The notes under the pieces are model-generated. The model did no database searches. It had not been told where the DNA came from and was given only the letters and a program-made list of their open reading frames with translations. The position numbers were made by a program, and so were the translations under genes. A stretch of DNA of 64,000 nucleotides from Paramacrobiotus metropolitanus (lineage: Eukaryota > Tardigrada > Eutardigrada > Parachela > Macrobiotidae). The stretch spans positions 2,046,001-2,110,000 of the forward strand of contig NW_026570222.1 in assembly GCF_019649055.1 (NCBI RefSeq). Reading direction: 5' to 3'. Below, piece after piece: positions 13,667-24,725 of this stretch (position 1 is the first letter of the stretch; the number at the start of each line of letters is the position of its first letter).

Positions 13667-14781
13667 TCAAAACCACGAAAATTTCACATAAAGGAAAAGA
13701 ATGACCACCAGAATAATAACTGCAGCAATTTTAATCGTTGAGGCCTTCTTGTTGAGCGTTTTGGCGTCCTTGCGGTATTTCTCAGAAGCGGCAGACAACA
13801 TCCCTGCTTTATCTTGGAGGTCCGACAGCGCTTGGCCTCTCTGCAGCACGTCGTCGATATTCTGGACCATGATGCGCTGAACATCCTGCAGTTCATTATT
13901 CAGCTGTCCGAGTTGACGGCGCGCTCTGCTGTCGTTAAAAGTCTTCTTCGCCTTCTGAATGTAATTATCTAAAAATTAAAACTTGAGAATAATTATCCAG
14001 ACGTAATTATCTGAATGTAATTATCTAAAAAAAATAAAACCTGCGAGGTAAACATTTTAAATAAATTAATGCATGCTATAAAGTATACACTAACCCTGCA
14101 CTGGAAGGAAATTTTAACAATCAGCCACGCGTTCATTGTACGAGAGCATTTCCCTCAAGTGCATGGTTATAGTAATTAACGATTTTTAAGCTTCAAAAAT
14201 AACAAAATTAATAAACTGTACCTAATTTCAACACCAATTATCAACACTAAGTAGTCAAAATACAGAAAAAATATATCTTGCGGTGTTACCAAGTATACAA
14301 TACTACAATAGTAACAATACAGTGAATACACTAAACAGCGGTAATAATAAACGATAACAAACGGCTTTCTTTCAAGCCTATAAAAATCGTATGCAAAATA
14401 ATTTAGAAGTTGATTTGATTATTTGGTTTTATTACCGAACTCAATGAAAGCATATGGTCGAGAGACGGTATTCACGCGGTTTCCATACAGCATATCGAAT
14501 TCGTTCTGCAGATCCTCCAAATATGAGAACGCAACTCTTTTCGGGAACGATTTTTCTGTCAAAACCAGGTAGCAAACATCGTTCACAATAATATAATGGA
14601 AATAATAATTTCCAGAATCAATAGTGCATCGGTTGGGAGAACTCGGAGTTAGTCGTTTGAAAATTTGTTTGGCTTGCGTTTGATACTGAATTAAATTCTT
14701 GCCATGCTCTTCATCATCCTGAACCGAAGCTGCTAAAGGCAGCCCATCCGCCATTCGTGCGATCATTGTAAGAAGCACCAT
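13667..14781 (-). CDS. SEC22B: Vesicle-trafficking R-SNARE SEC22B
   Basis: Two minus-strand exons, 14436-14781 and 13667-13968, encode 215 residues, the same length as human SEC22B. The longin domain (about 1-115) opens with [19 protein letters not shown] and ends with [11 protein letters not shown]. The SNARE motif (about 130-190) carries [17 protein letters not shown] and [16 protein letters not shown], whose arginine fits the R-SNARE zero layer. A single C-terminal membrane anchor follows (about 195-213, [15 protein letters not shown]). SEC22B mediates fusion between ER and Golgi membranes. The start is the second ATG of the open frame, chosen because MVLLTMIAR is the family start. The intron carries a copy of the 3' splice site (separate entry). 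The end converges on RPF1 with 279 bases between stops. Confidence 0.96.
13955..14030 (-). repeat. Duplicated 3' splice-site region in SEC22B
   Basis: The 20-base sequence CTGAATGTAATTATCTAAAA occurs at 13955-13974, spanning the real acceptor and the first exon-2 bases on the minus strand, and again at 14011-14030 inside the intron. The second copy makes a decoy acceptor whose exon would start at 14024 in the same phase and reach a TAA after about ten codons. Confidence 0.85.
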
Positions 14782-16137
14782 TCTGAACAATCAAGTCTGG
14801 GAAAGGATAAAGGATTCCAGAAAGATTTCGACCAGTGATTTCAGATGTCCAATTCCGACCAGGCCCAATTGGTAATAAGTTTCCAGTCAGTTTCACACGG
14901 TTGCTTTTGTCATGTGGCAGACCAAATTTCAACTCTCTTCGAACTTCCACCAATTTAGGGACAGGGTTAATATTCAAGGAAATGCAGCAAATTTTCAGGC
15001 TGTCACTGGTAGTCATACAATCTGGACAAGGATAAAAAGTACAAGTTTGTTATTTATATTATCATATTTTCATAAAATAACTAGCAGTACTCGGATAACG
15101 ATTTTAAACGAGGTGCGCTATTTCCCATCAATGTCTGGAGAACCAATTTCAATCTCCATACGACAGCCTTGAAGTAGTGTTCATGTTAAAAAAATAACTC
15201 CAAACAGCTTCCGAAAACACAAGTGAAAGGCTTCAAGCTCGAAAAATATCAAATAGATTTCTAAATTAAAGCTACAATTTATATTCAGATCTACCAGTCG
15301 CACTAGTTGCACCTACAACTCACTGGCTGGCTGTGGCTGCATGACGTGGACGCTTCCTGACTTCGAAGTTTTCCAATTGGTCACCGCGCAGCGAGCCGAG
15401 GTTCTCTCATAATATCAAACGGTTATTGAGGCCTTTCGAAGCTCATATTATTTTTTAATTTTAAACAAATAACGGTAAAAATATTTATATTTCGTGTATC
15501 TTGTTTTCTATGATTTTATGATGATTTCATGATTTATATGATTTGTTGATATGGTAAGAAAAAGGGGCCAGATTTATGGTTGGAAAACAGCAAGGGAAAA
15601 AGAACGTGTTTCTCGGCAACTTAGGCGGTTACCTATTTTAACAGCTTCCGCCACACGGAGGTTGTTGTATAAGGATTTTGTTGGTCTGGTCTTCATCGGT
15701 TTCCACTTTCCAGCTTCCTTTGTTGCGATTTGTGGAAGCGCCGAAACATCGAAAGCCTTTAGAGACTGTGAGCACTGAGAGTGTGAGGTTGATCCACTGT
15801 TCCCGTTTATTAAACGTGAACTCCTTTAATTATTTATCATTTTATGTTATCCTTTCAATAACACAAACATCATTTATCGGCAATCTACTCCAATGTGGTT
15901 GTAGCAAACTAAAACTTCTAATTCCTGGACTCGCTATGTAAGTACTTACTGTACCTGTACTTTAGCCGTGGACCGTGGTGCATGGGTCGGCGAAGCGCGC
16001 ACTTTCTGCTCGTTCGGATGTCGTGAAAACCCGCAAAACATACAGTGCACTGATGTCTAGCCTTCCCTTTAGTGCTTTCCACGTTGGAACGTGAAATCGA
16101 TTTTTTGGAGCTCAAGAACTCTGGATAGCAGTTTACC
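14782..16137. other. Divergent intergenic region SEC22B / acidic orphan
   Basis: No gene was recognised. It should hold the promoters and 5' UTRs of both flanking genes. Short open frames at about 14912-15172 (+), 14714-15016 (-) and 15551-15778 (+) have no recognisable motif and overlap the probable UTRs. Confidence 0.5.
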
Positions 16138-17095
16138 ATGAATTCGTCGTTCGAAGGTTAGTTTGTGAATTTGCGTGCTTTCCTGCGATGTTTACTTAGT
16201 CACGCGAGGTTCGTGCGATATCTAATGCGCGTAATTATTAAGTAGCATGAGTGCCCTTAGATTTTCCGTTTTCGAGGTGATAACTTTTTGAAGAAATTTC
16301 TGAAAAATATTATTATATGTTCTAAGTGTTCTTTTTCCATGTCTTGTATTATCCAGAAAATGCGCCAGGGTCTCCGCAAAGTCCTATTTCGCGAGCATTC
16401 GCGGAGTTTTGGGATCAGGTGATGTTAAGCAATGGGCTGAAAACCTGGACTGTCGGATGTAAGTGTGGCGAAGATAGCTGCATTCCGAGTCAGTTCTTCC
16501 TTGCACAAGGTGGCGTTTGTAGTTTTTATTGGGTTACTTTGCAGACACAACAGCCGGACCTTCATTTGATGAGGCTTCGCAAGATGGTCAAGTGCCGCGA
16601 AGCTCTCCGCTAGCCTGTGAGACGGCCGCTTCAACGAGCACACTGGAAGTGGATGCACAGCTGCCGGATGCGGATGTTCTGGGATTCGCAGCCAGCAGCT
16701 TTGATGAAGCATTCGCTGAGATTGAACAGAATCAGCAGCCGGAAAAGGCTAGCGACGAGGTCTCCATTGCATCTGAAACTGAAATGGATGCTGGCGACAA
16801 CAAGACGGGAGCCGGACAGAAAAGATCGTACGATGACACGGCGGACCAGAGCGGGTCGGATTCTGAGGGCAGGAAATATTTGCGAGCGGAGGATGATGAT
16901 GGAGACGATGCCGAAGAAGGCAACGATGAAAATATTGACGAAAATCAAGCGGAAGAATTCGGTGAAATCGAGGAGATACCGGAAGAATCGGGCGAAGTTG
17001 AAGAAATAGCGGAAGTGGCTGGCAATAAGTACCAAAAAGGCAATGGCAAGCGCATAAATGTGTTTGTTTATCCAGAAAGCGACGGAGATGACTAG
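16138..17095 (+). CDS. Orphan acidic, low-complexity protein
   Basis: Not recognised. Three exons, 16138-16156, 16357-16458 and 16545-17095, join in phase to 223 residues. A short N-terminal segment (about 10-40) with AFAEFWDQVMLSNGLKTW looks like a structured helix and is the part most likely to be conserved. The rest is Ser/Thr-rich. A block rich in Asp, Glu and Asn follows from about residue 150, with repeated EEIPEE / EEIAEV-type units, and a KRINVFVYPESDGDD tail. One short basic patch (QKRSYDD, about residue 135) precedes the acidic stretch. Inference only: a disordered nuclear or chromatin-associated protein. The ATG stands near a long 5' leader and its exon is only 19 bases, so a different start exon is possible. 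Confidence 0.7.
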
Positions 17096-19701
17096 GCAAC
17101 AGGTAAATGTTGGTTCGATTTCCAGCAGCTGTTCCCTTTTTGTACACATGATCTACGGATTCTGAAATTGTTATGAGGAATTTGGGTAGTGTTGTTATGT
17201 TGATCGGAGTAGAGTGATTTTGTACGGATTAAGTGCCAAGTTTTTATAGCAGCGATTTTGTCGTTTTTTTTAAATTCTGATTGAGATTGGTGATGCCGAC
17301 TGATGCGCGACAAGAATCTACGTATTTTCGAGCACTTCGTATAGAAGGACCAGTACAGTAATATTTAAAAAGTAGATTGACTACAGTATAATTATAGTAT
17401 CTGTTTTACTCCCTGACACGTTCTCGAGCCTAATTCATGCTTCATGCCTGTGGCAACGCAGTGTTCGCCATAAACTCCATTGGAAACTCAAGGTCAGATT
17501 TCGTCGAACTGTGCATCAGTTTTTTTATGAAATCTTTACACTCATTAGAATAAGTAATTAAAGGTACTCATGGTGAGGTACTGAGACTTCTGTATGTAGT
17601 CATTACAATACTGCTTGGTGTTTGTGCTTGTGTCTTGTAGTTCTTGGTAGGTAACAGTAAATACTGTACAGTATTCTCATGAAAAATTTTTCTTTGAGTA
17701 TTGGCAGTCTGTGAACAATAACATGAATAATTATTGCCGCTGAAGGTAATACGCGAAAATGCATTCTGCTCAGGTCAGTTTTGGCAATAATAAAGGACAA
17801 ATGAAATTGAAAGTATTTCCAGTGTACGGTGAGTACGTGGTTAATTACCGTTAATAGTTAACAACTTAATTAACGCTCCTGTTTTATGTTGTTTTATGCT
17901 CACATACACGTTTGTTTTTTATTGTAATTTTTACAGCAGTGTTATTTAATTAGTTGTACGTACAAGTATGGACTTGTTTTGTCCAATACTACAGTCGTGT
18001 TAGTTCGGTGTTTGTTCAGAAGCAAGCAGATAATGGTTTACTATTAAACTAGTCCTGCTCTAGAGTAGTATTTCCTTCAAGCGATTTTCCTACTACTACG
18101 TGCGTAGTACAGTAAAGTACGTTAATCACAAATAATCATAAGTGGCACATTTGAATCATTAAGTCTGGACGGAGTTAATAAGGTCTTGAGTTCCAGCAAA
18201 TGATAAGTACTTGCAAGTTCATGCGACGAGTTTTCATGATTTTGTGACCTTTATATATACTACCAAGTACAATCTGTTGCAATGTTCGGCGAACGCAGAT
18301 CGTAGATGACTAGATGGCAACTCGTATAGATTGGGCAAATTATCGGTTACAGAATAATTGCCAATCATACAACTTTTGTTTTATTCCGCCCTGGCTGGTA
18401 TAACATGACAATCTTTGTAGCTCAGACTAGTTCGACTTAAAATTAACCGAAAGAAGCGATAATCCCTGGAGGAAGAAAGACTGGAGAACGAAAGCGTACT
18501 TAACTCATTGTCAGCTACAGTAACTGCCTGCTGCTTCTTCTCAATATAACTAGATTCCAGGTGAGTAAAAATATGCTCGTTTTCGTTATTCTTATACGAC
18601 TTTTGCCACTGCATTTTCTGTGCAAGCGAAGAAATATGAATTTTATGCTTGATTTGCTTGATTTCGGTAATGCCCTTAATCAGTGCTCATACGAGATTTC
18701 AAGTAATTTCGCACAATACACGATTTCTTAGAATCAATATCCATAATTTCATGGCCATTTTGACAATTTCACGAAAACTTTCTAAAACCACAATTTTTGA
18801 GAAGCTTAATCCGGATGATATTTGTTCGTTTTACGAGTGAGTTCCAGTTCCTTTCTGTTTTCTGGAAAACTATTCCCGAGTAACATTAATCCCATTAACT
18901 TTGTGGTCATTCTGCTAGCATGTTTGCCAACTGCAGTATTCTAGAATCGCGGAAATCGGAACCCGGAAATCGCGGCTTCCGCCTTCTGACGACTCTGGGT
19001 TAAAATTGTTGTATATGAACTTAAGCGTTATAATACTGCGAGTACAAAAGCCTGACTCCATACGTAATGTACATAGCTTCCGTCTCGGACGGTATGGCCA
19101 GCGAGATTTGCCATCTGGTATGGCAGTGGCGATGTGTTTACGTTTGTATGTTACTTTTCGTATTCTTTTGACGACGAGATTTAACAGGGATAGATCATAG
19201 AAGCAGCGTAACTGATAGAAGTATGAGTACATGTGGTTTCACTAATTTGGAAAGAAGAACCGCAGTTTTCTTTCACAGCTGATAATTCTACTTTCTTGAT
19301 ATAAACCGTCAAAGAACTCTGGTTGAGGAATTGTCGCTCCCATTTTTCAAGGTTCTCTGGTGGAATGCTGTGTGGGTACATTATTGTAAGCTTGAATTAT
19401 TACTGCACTGATCTGTGCTAGGTTGTTATCACTATTTGATTGAATTTGGTTCTTATTCTGATGCTGAGAGGAACGATAACAAGGTGAGTAGGGCAAAATC
19501 TTTATTAATTGTACGGGTACCCTGTCACAGGGAATCACGATTTGATCGATTTTGGTTTTGAGGAGAGATTAACATCTGGAGCAATCTGGGGACCACTCTA
19601 TAGGGTATAGATACTACCGACCTTGATTTATGCTTATGTTAATTAGACTTACAAACCTCCTGGAGCTGAAGGCTTGGTCGCCTACAATCGTTTCCCGGAC
19701 G
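17096..19701. other. Intergenic region, nothing recognised
   Basis: It includes the 3' UTR of the acidic orphan and the 5' side of NATD1. Short open frames at 18381-18614 (-) and 18915-19232 (-) show no domain motif or paired splice sites that I trust. Confidence 0.5.
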
Positions 19702-20564
19702 ATGGCTTCCGTTCAGCACGACGAAAGAAAGAGGAAGTTTTACATTCCCACGGGTGCGAAGGACGCGCATTTAACATACGAATTGCCCAGAGAAGGGATA
19801 ATAGATTTTCAACACACTTTCGTGCCCGAAGATCTCAGAGGCCAAGGAATTGCCGCTAAACTGGTGGACCAGGTAATTATATAATAAAGAGTTATACAGT
19901 TTACTATACAATATGCAGCGTACGCCACTGACAATATGTAACAAAAATCTGTTGCAGTTTAATACTAACAAATCAGAAAATTACCTTTATACATTGAAGA
20001 TGAATTTATTTTTTACCAGTCATATTTTTCAACTCCAGAAATTGGTTGTACGATGCTACAATTACATTATAATAATATTATTAATTATTATAAACAAGTA
20101 TACATACAAGTTACAGCTGCTGTAAATTTTATCTTACTTTGCAGGGACTTAGATATGCAGCCGCGGAAAATTTAAAAGTGAAGTTGGTAAGTGTTTCGTC
20201 CTAACGCCGCATTGCTTTGCGCTTCTTATTTTGGATTTAGAAGTGAGTTACCGGTATCCGCGTACAGCGATAGCTAATAGAATCTGACCTATGATTTTAA
20301 CTTGTGAAAAACGGTTCCAGATTTTATTTACCCGATTTGAACCTGATAGTAAGTTTTTGATAATTATGACTTAGAAGCAAAGAGTTAGTTAGTGTCTGTT
20401 ATTCACTGCAAACGGAGTTTAGAAGATTCTGATGATCGCGCTGTATCGCGTTATCACTGAATTTTGTTTTGTTTCAGACTTGTTCATACACGGAAGACTA
20501 CGTGAACAAAAACAGAACCAAAATTTCGTCAGATCCCTTGCTCGGAAAAATCGAATTCTTATGA
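19702..20564 (+). CDS. NATD1: NATD1-like GNAT-fold N-acetyltransferase-domain protein
   Basis: Exons 19702-19872, 20145-20186 and 20478-20564 encode 99 residues; human NATD1 is slightly longer (about 113). Diagnostic sequence is VQHDERKRKFYI at the start, IIDFQHTFVPEDLRGQGIA (the acetyl-CoA loop of the small YjdJ-like GNAT family), then LTCSYTEDYV near the end, which matches the conserved TCWYIQKYV region. The family is a minimal GNAT fold with no well-defined substrate. The start at 19702 is preferred for its context (ACGATGG). An in-frame ATG at 19630 would add 24 residues. The gene converges on TMA7, and its likely poly(A) signal lies past the TMA7 one on the opposite strand. Confidence 0.92.
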
Positions 20565-20605
20565 TAAACCGACCCGTTCAGCGTTCTCATCAGTTACAGC
20601 AAAGC

Positions 20606-20611
20606 TTTATT
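20606..20611 (-). terminator. Polyadenylation signal, TMA7
   Basis: TTTATT on the plus strand reads AATAAA on the minus strand, about 260 bases beyond the TMA7 stop. Confidence 0.45.
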
Positions 20612-20687
20612 AGCGCGTCTATCAACCCTTTTTTACCGTGACGAGGATGCTGTCCAGTGTGGTAGAGCAGTAAAACCTTCGTTACGC

Positions 20688-20693
20688 AATAAA
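20688..20693 (+). terminator. Polyadenylation signal, NATD1
   Basis: AATAAA lies 124 bases after the NATD1 stop, inside the predicted 3' UTR of TMA7. Confidence 0.5.
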
Positions 20694-20869
20694 AATGGTA
20701 CCAGAATAGTGGAAAACATGGCATTGTGTGCAGCATTTGGACACAAATCAGATGATCTGCGATTGCCGCTAAACAGTGAAATAGCAAAACGCGTTTTTGC
20801 GGTCCCAAAAAAATTTGGTGGTTGCCGATATTTCCGTTCAAGCTCAGGGAAACAAGAAATCCCAGCACA

Positions 20870-21739
20870 TTACTTCCCGCTCTTTTTTATGCCCCCACCA
20901 GCTATAAAAAAGAAATGTTCAGAATGTGCTGAAAACTTCAAATCGCAACAGCCAGAACAGCAGACGAATTCTTACAGAGGGGTCCTTTTTGTGCCGCCTT
21001 CGAGGCAGCTTCTTTCATAGCTTTTTCTTGCTCCTTCTGCTTTTGCTTGAAAGCCAGATCGTCCTAAAATAAAAGAGACCATAATAAGAATATTATTCCT
21101 CACTGTGTTTGTCACAGTTTGTGGAATCAAAGAAATTACGCACTTCGTCAAGTTCTTTTGCGTCCTTCTTAGGTTGCTTCAGCGGCTTCTTTTTACCACC
21201 TGGAACAGACAATACGTTAGCAAAATATTCCAAAAAATTAATAAACACTGAGGAATGGTAAATATGTATAGGTGGTAAAACCGTAAATGCAAAATTATCG
21301 TGTACCATGTGACTGTTGAGAACTGAGACTCAAAAGTCACCATGCAGCTTACCGTAACTCAATGAGCGGGCAATTCACGAGTAACATCAGCGACTAAGAT
21401 GCGAGTGTATCAACCAGTAAATATAGATAGTAATAATAACCCAATAAATAATAATGACAGAAAACGTTTGTACTCTGTGACTCGAGATCTGAAAACCCAC
21501 GACAAACAAACAATCACAGCTTCACGGATTAGCTGATGTACATAGTATTTTGTAGTTCTACCTGTGCGAGTACGGAAGTTCTCCATGCAGAAACAATTAT
21601 TACAGTAGGTATTGATGTAAGTACTTACGATTACTAGTAACACCTGCTAAAACTCAATCAGTCTTAAATCTCAGGAGTTACACTTGATTCGTACTTTTCG
21701 TGAACTGCAGTTTGCGTGCTTACCTTCTCGGCTAGACAT
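20870..21739 (-). CDS. TMA7: Translation machinery-associated protein 7
   Basis: Four small minus-strand exons, 21724-21739, 21144-21199, 20976-21063 and 20870-20901, give 63 residues (human TMA7 has 64). The protein reads MSSREGGKKKPLKQPKK at the start, DLAFKQKQKEQEK in the middle and GGGIKKSGK at the end, the family signature from end to end. It is a small, highly basic, lysine-rich protein that co-purifies with ribosomes in yeast. The donor of the second exon is GTGCGT, the others GTAAGC and GTAAGA, and all phases agree. The gene is too fragmented to appear as one open frame. A foldback element begins about 240 bases upstream of its start codon. Confidence 0.95.
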
Positions 21740-21975
21740 TTTGAATTCGGATGTTAACTCAGCGGCCAACAAAAGAAGTCAAACTGTTCAATTAGCCCGA
21801 TGAAATCAAAATTGTTAAATACTGACACAACGTCTAAAGTCCCAAGATGAAGGCTGCGAAAATTCCCGATTCCAAAAAGCTTATTTTCCGGAAAGCAAAC
21901 TACACGAGACCACAAAATCTCCAATCCACAAAAAATTTTCTCATAGGTCGAAAACAGTAAAAATGTAAAAATCGA

Positions 21976-21982
21976 CAACAAC
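21976..21982. repeat. Target-site duplication, left copy (CAACAAC)
   Basis: CAACAAC directly abuts the left end of the foldback element. The matching copy is at 22669-22675. Confidence 0.8.
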
Positions 21983-22668
21983 GTGTACAGACATACTACC
22001 AGTGCACTACATCATCATTATTCATTGCGCAATAAATTTTTTGACGCTGGAAATGTTCACTGAAGCCAGCACTCAACACGGACTCAGCATCACTTTAGCA
22101 GTAACGTAGTGACACGTACGCATGCGGTGGCCCATGCCGCACGCCGTTGGAATGCAAATCTTCAAAAATTCCTAACTTTGTTAATTTTTGCGTTAAATTT
22201 TTATACATAAGCTTAAAAAACACAGAATAATTCATACTAGTAGGCAGAACAAGTAGGTTTTCGTTTTTCCTCTAGGGTTATGCACTGTGAGCCTATGCAG
22301 TTAGCATAGTTGTCTATGGAGGACTCATTTAAGACGTCTCATAGGCGGCTATGCTAACCACGCATGCTCACAGTGCGTAACCCTAGAGAAAAAACGAAAA
22401 ACCACTTGTTCTGGCTACTAGTATGAATTATTCTGTGTTTTTTAAGCTTATGTATAAAAATTTAACGCAAAAATTAACAAAGTTAGGAAATTTTGAAGAT
22501 TTGCATTCCAACAGCGTGCGGCATGGGCCACCGCATGCGTACGTGTCACTACGTTACTGCTAAAGTACTGCTGAGTCCGTGTTGAGTGCTGGCTTCAGTG
22601 AACATTTCCAGCGTCAAAAAATTTATTGCGCAATGATGATGTAGTGCACTGGTAGTATGTCTGTACAC
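21983..22668. mobile_element. Full-length foldback (palindromic) MITE-like element 1
   Basis: The 686-base element is almost entirely one inverted repeat. Its ends read GTGTACAGACATACTACC on the left and the reverse complement on the right. The arms stay near-identical for about 310-330 bases each, broken by a few small indels, and meet around 22300-22350 in a small loop flanked by an inner stem (GTTAGCATAG-like). A perfect 7-bp direct repeat flanks it. There is no coding capacity. The near-identity of the arms suggests a recent insertion or ongoing arm correction. The 7-bp duplication would fit P-like or Dada-like transposases better than hAT (8 bp) or piggyBac (TTAA); that assignment is inference. 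Confidence 0.9.
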
Positions 22669-22675
22669 CAACAAC
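22669..22675. repeat. Target-site duplication, right copy (CAACAAC)
   Basis: Second copy of the 7-bp repeat, abutting the right end of foldback element 1. Confidence 0.8.
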
Positions 22676-24114
22676 TAGTAGGGTAGGGCGGTAGGTGTTG
22701 ATAGTGCAGCATGCCGCCGTCACAGGCGGTGGCCCGACGGACATTTCGGACACCTCTTTACTCTTATTTACGAGTACGCGCAGCTAGCTGTGATGTTGTC
22801 CAATTCCGTTCTTCTCCGGTAAGTCCGGTTAATACGTACTTACCGTAGCGGTCGACGCCGGTATCTACAGAAGAAAACAAGATCTATTCTGGTCTGAGGT
22901 CTGCCTTTTATAGAACAGATCTGATGCAGGATTACAGGGAAAATGCGGCATCCGATATAGCTTCTGCTTAAAGCACAATGAAAAGGGTGGAATTTTAAAT
23001 GAGTTTACGGTACTCAGCTTATACTTTACAGTAGTTACTAATTGGTATCAAAGGACAAGTACTTATGCATTTTTCTTGTTATAATGGTCGATTGTTTATC
23101 GATTGTGCACAGGTTGTTGCGGCTTCTTTAAAAGTCAGACGGTCAGAAAAAGCAATTTTCCCGTAGAAGGTGTAGAGCACAAGAAGGAACTAATCTAACT
23201 GTTAGCGGAAAGGACTGAAGGCCGGGAGACCCTTGCAGTTCTCTTACTTTGGAAAGCTGTAGCGAAGTTTAATAGTGAAATCCGTTCCAGTTTACGACAG
23301 ACAGAACCGGCGATTGCAAACGAGTAAGTAACTATTACACTCCACTTGGACACTGCAAACTCCTTTGTGCACGATTTTTAGGTATAACATTTTTTAAATT
23401 CTGAAAAAAAGCATTATTTTAAATAAATAAGTTCAAATAAAGAACCGTAACAACCAAACGGGCAGGAAAAGTTGCTACTGACAAAAGGGAACATCTTGAG
23501 AGAATCAGGAAGGTATGAGAAAGAAGGCAACGCCATAATTCCATACTGTCTTCAGCAACAAGACGGGTAGCCGGTAAACGTCACATTTTCCGCAAAACAC
23601 AGTCAGCCTTCAAATCAGCGATGACTCCGCAGCTTACGCCCGAGGTCGGGATGGAGAGAAGCGCCTTTATGTTTCCGACTCAATCCCACACGGATTCCAC
23701 CGGGTGGATACGCAGATATACCCGCCTTTATATTGGCACTACGAGCGCGATAATAACACAAAAAATCATGAACTCCAACTCGGCCCGACTGCTAAAAACT
23801 TAAGCACGGTAAATATGTGCAGGATTTTTTCCTGTGCACAAGTGCTTATTTTTAAAAAAACCAGATATCAAATACAGTTATGGCGAAAATTTATCTGGTT
23901 ACTGCTGATGCTTATTTTCAGGGTTAGTATGTGCCCAGTGCCCACCTGGAACTCGGTTTCGAAATTCCCTCTTCGCCATCTCCCCTGCAGCCAAACAACG
24001 AAAACTTAAAGGATTTAAATCCAGGTAGAATGCAGATACAACAGTTTTTCAGATACAACAGTTTTCAGTTTTGTAATTCACAGCTTATTAGTGGCAGGCA
24101 GTGACAGCTATCGC
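22676..24114. other. Intergenic region, nothing recognised
   Basis: Only short open frames are present (for example 23621-23803 and 23704-24009, +), without motif or credible exon partners. A short direct repeat of AGATACAACAGTTTT lies near 24030-24060. Confidence 0.5.
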
Positions 24115-24725
24115 TCACTCAGATTCGTCTTCGCTTGGTTCCGGTTCAGATTCTGATGACGTTGACTGCTTCCGCTTCCTGCCGGTCTTTCGTGCACCCT
24201 TAGCTGCACCTTACATTTGTCCAAACAACCGTAAATGACTGGATGTCCACGAATTCACATCGTATCTTATTATCGTATTTTCACTTACTTGTTTTCGCCT
24301 TGCTTGGTGCTCTACAATTGAGATAATCGACAAATTATTACAAATCAAAATACAAGGCACTGTACTAACAGGACTTCAAGTAATGTTGTCCTGCACGAAC
24401 AATTTTATGAGACCACAATTCATTCTTACGATTTCTTCGCTTGAGCGCTTTTATTGATCTCAGAACGCACTTTCGCGACCGGTTTTCCGCTCGCACCAAC
24501 CGAAGCTCGTGGTGCTGGGGGCTTTGTTTTTTCAGTCTCTGACGGTGACACAACCTGCAGCAGCGCGAATCAGAAAGTTTAAAGGCAGGAAAAGAACCGT
24601 GAAAAGTACGAAACAACTCCGTGAGCGCTTCACTGCACAAGCAAGAGCTGAGCAAGGCAGCATCAAACGTACGTAAAATTGCATACCTGCTTCTTCTCGG
24701 GAACTGTCTGTTTATCGCTTGACAT
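24115..24725 (-). CDS. Small basic Ser/Pro/Lys-rich protein with acidic tail (HMGN-like composition)
   Basis: Not recognised as a named family. Four minus-strand exons, 24687-24725, 24430-24554, 24289-24311 and 24115-24209, join in phase to 93 residues. The protein starts MSSDKQTVPEKKQ. It then has a Pro/Ala/Lys-rich part with PPAPRASVGASGKPVAKVR, a strongly basic stretch (AAKGARKTGRKRKQ, about residues 64-77) that would serve as a nuclear signal or DNA contact, and an acidic Ser/Glu tail ending EPEPSEDESE. The layout, basic body then acidic tail with no predicted fold, resembles HMGN-type nucleosome-binding proteins, but the HMGN core motif RRSARLSA is absent. A nuclear chromatin role is inference from composition. 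It is divergent from ALKBH8, with 655 bases between starts. Confidence 0.82.

Noticed and set aside
14714-15016. Minus-strand open frame overlapping the SEC22B start (100 codons)
   Set aside because: It runs into SEC22B in another frame, has no family motif, and fits better as 5' UTR.
15551-15778. Plus-strand open frame starting MVRKRGQ
   Set aside because: Basic start but no recognisable domain and no convincing downstream splice partner. It lies in a promoter interval.
18915-19232. Minus-strand open frame of 105 codons
   Set aside because: No motif, mixed composition, and overlapping open frames on the other strand. Probably chance.
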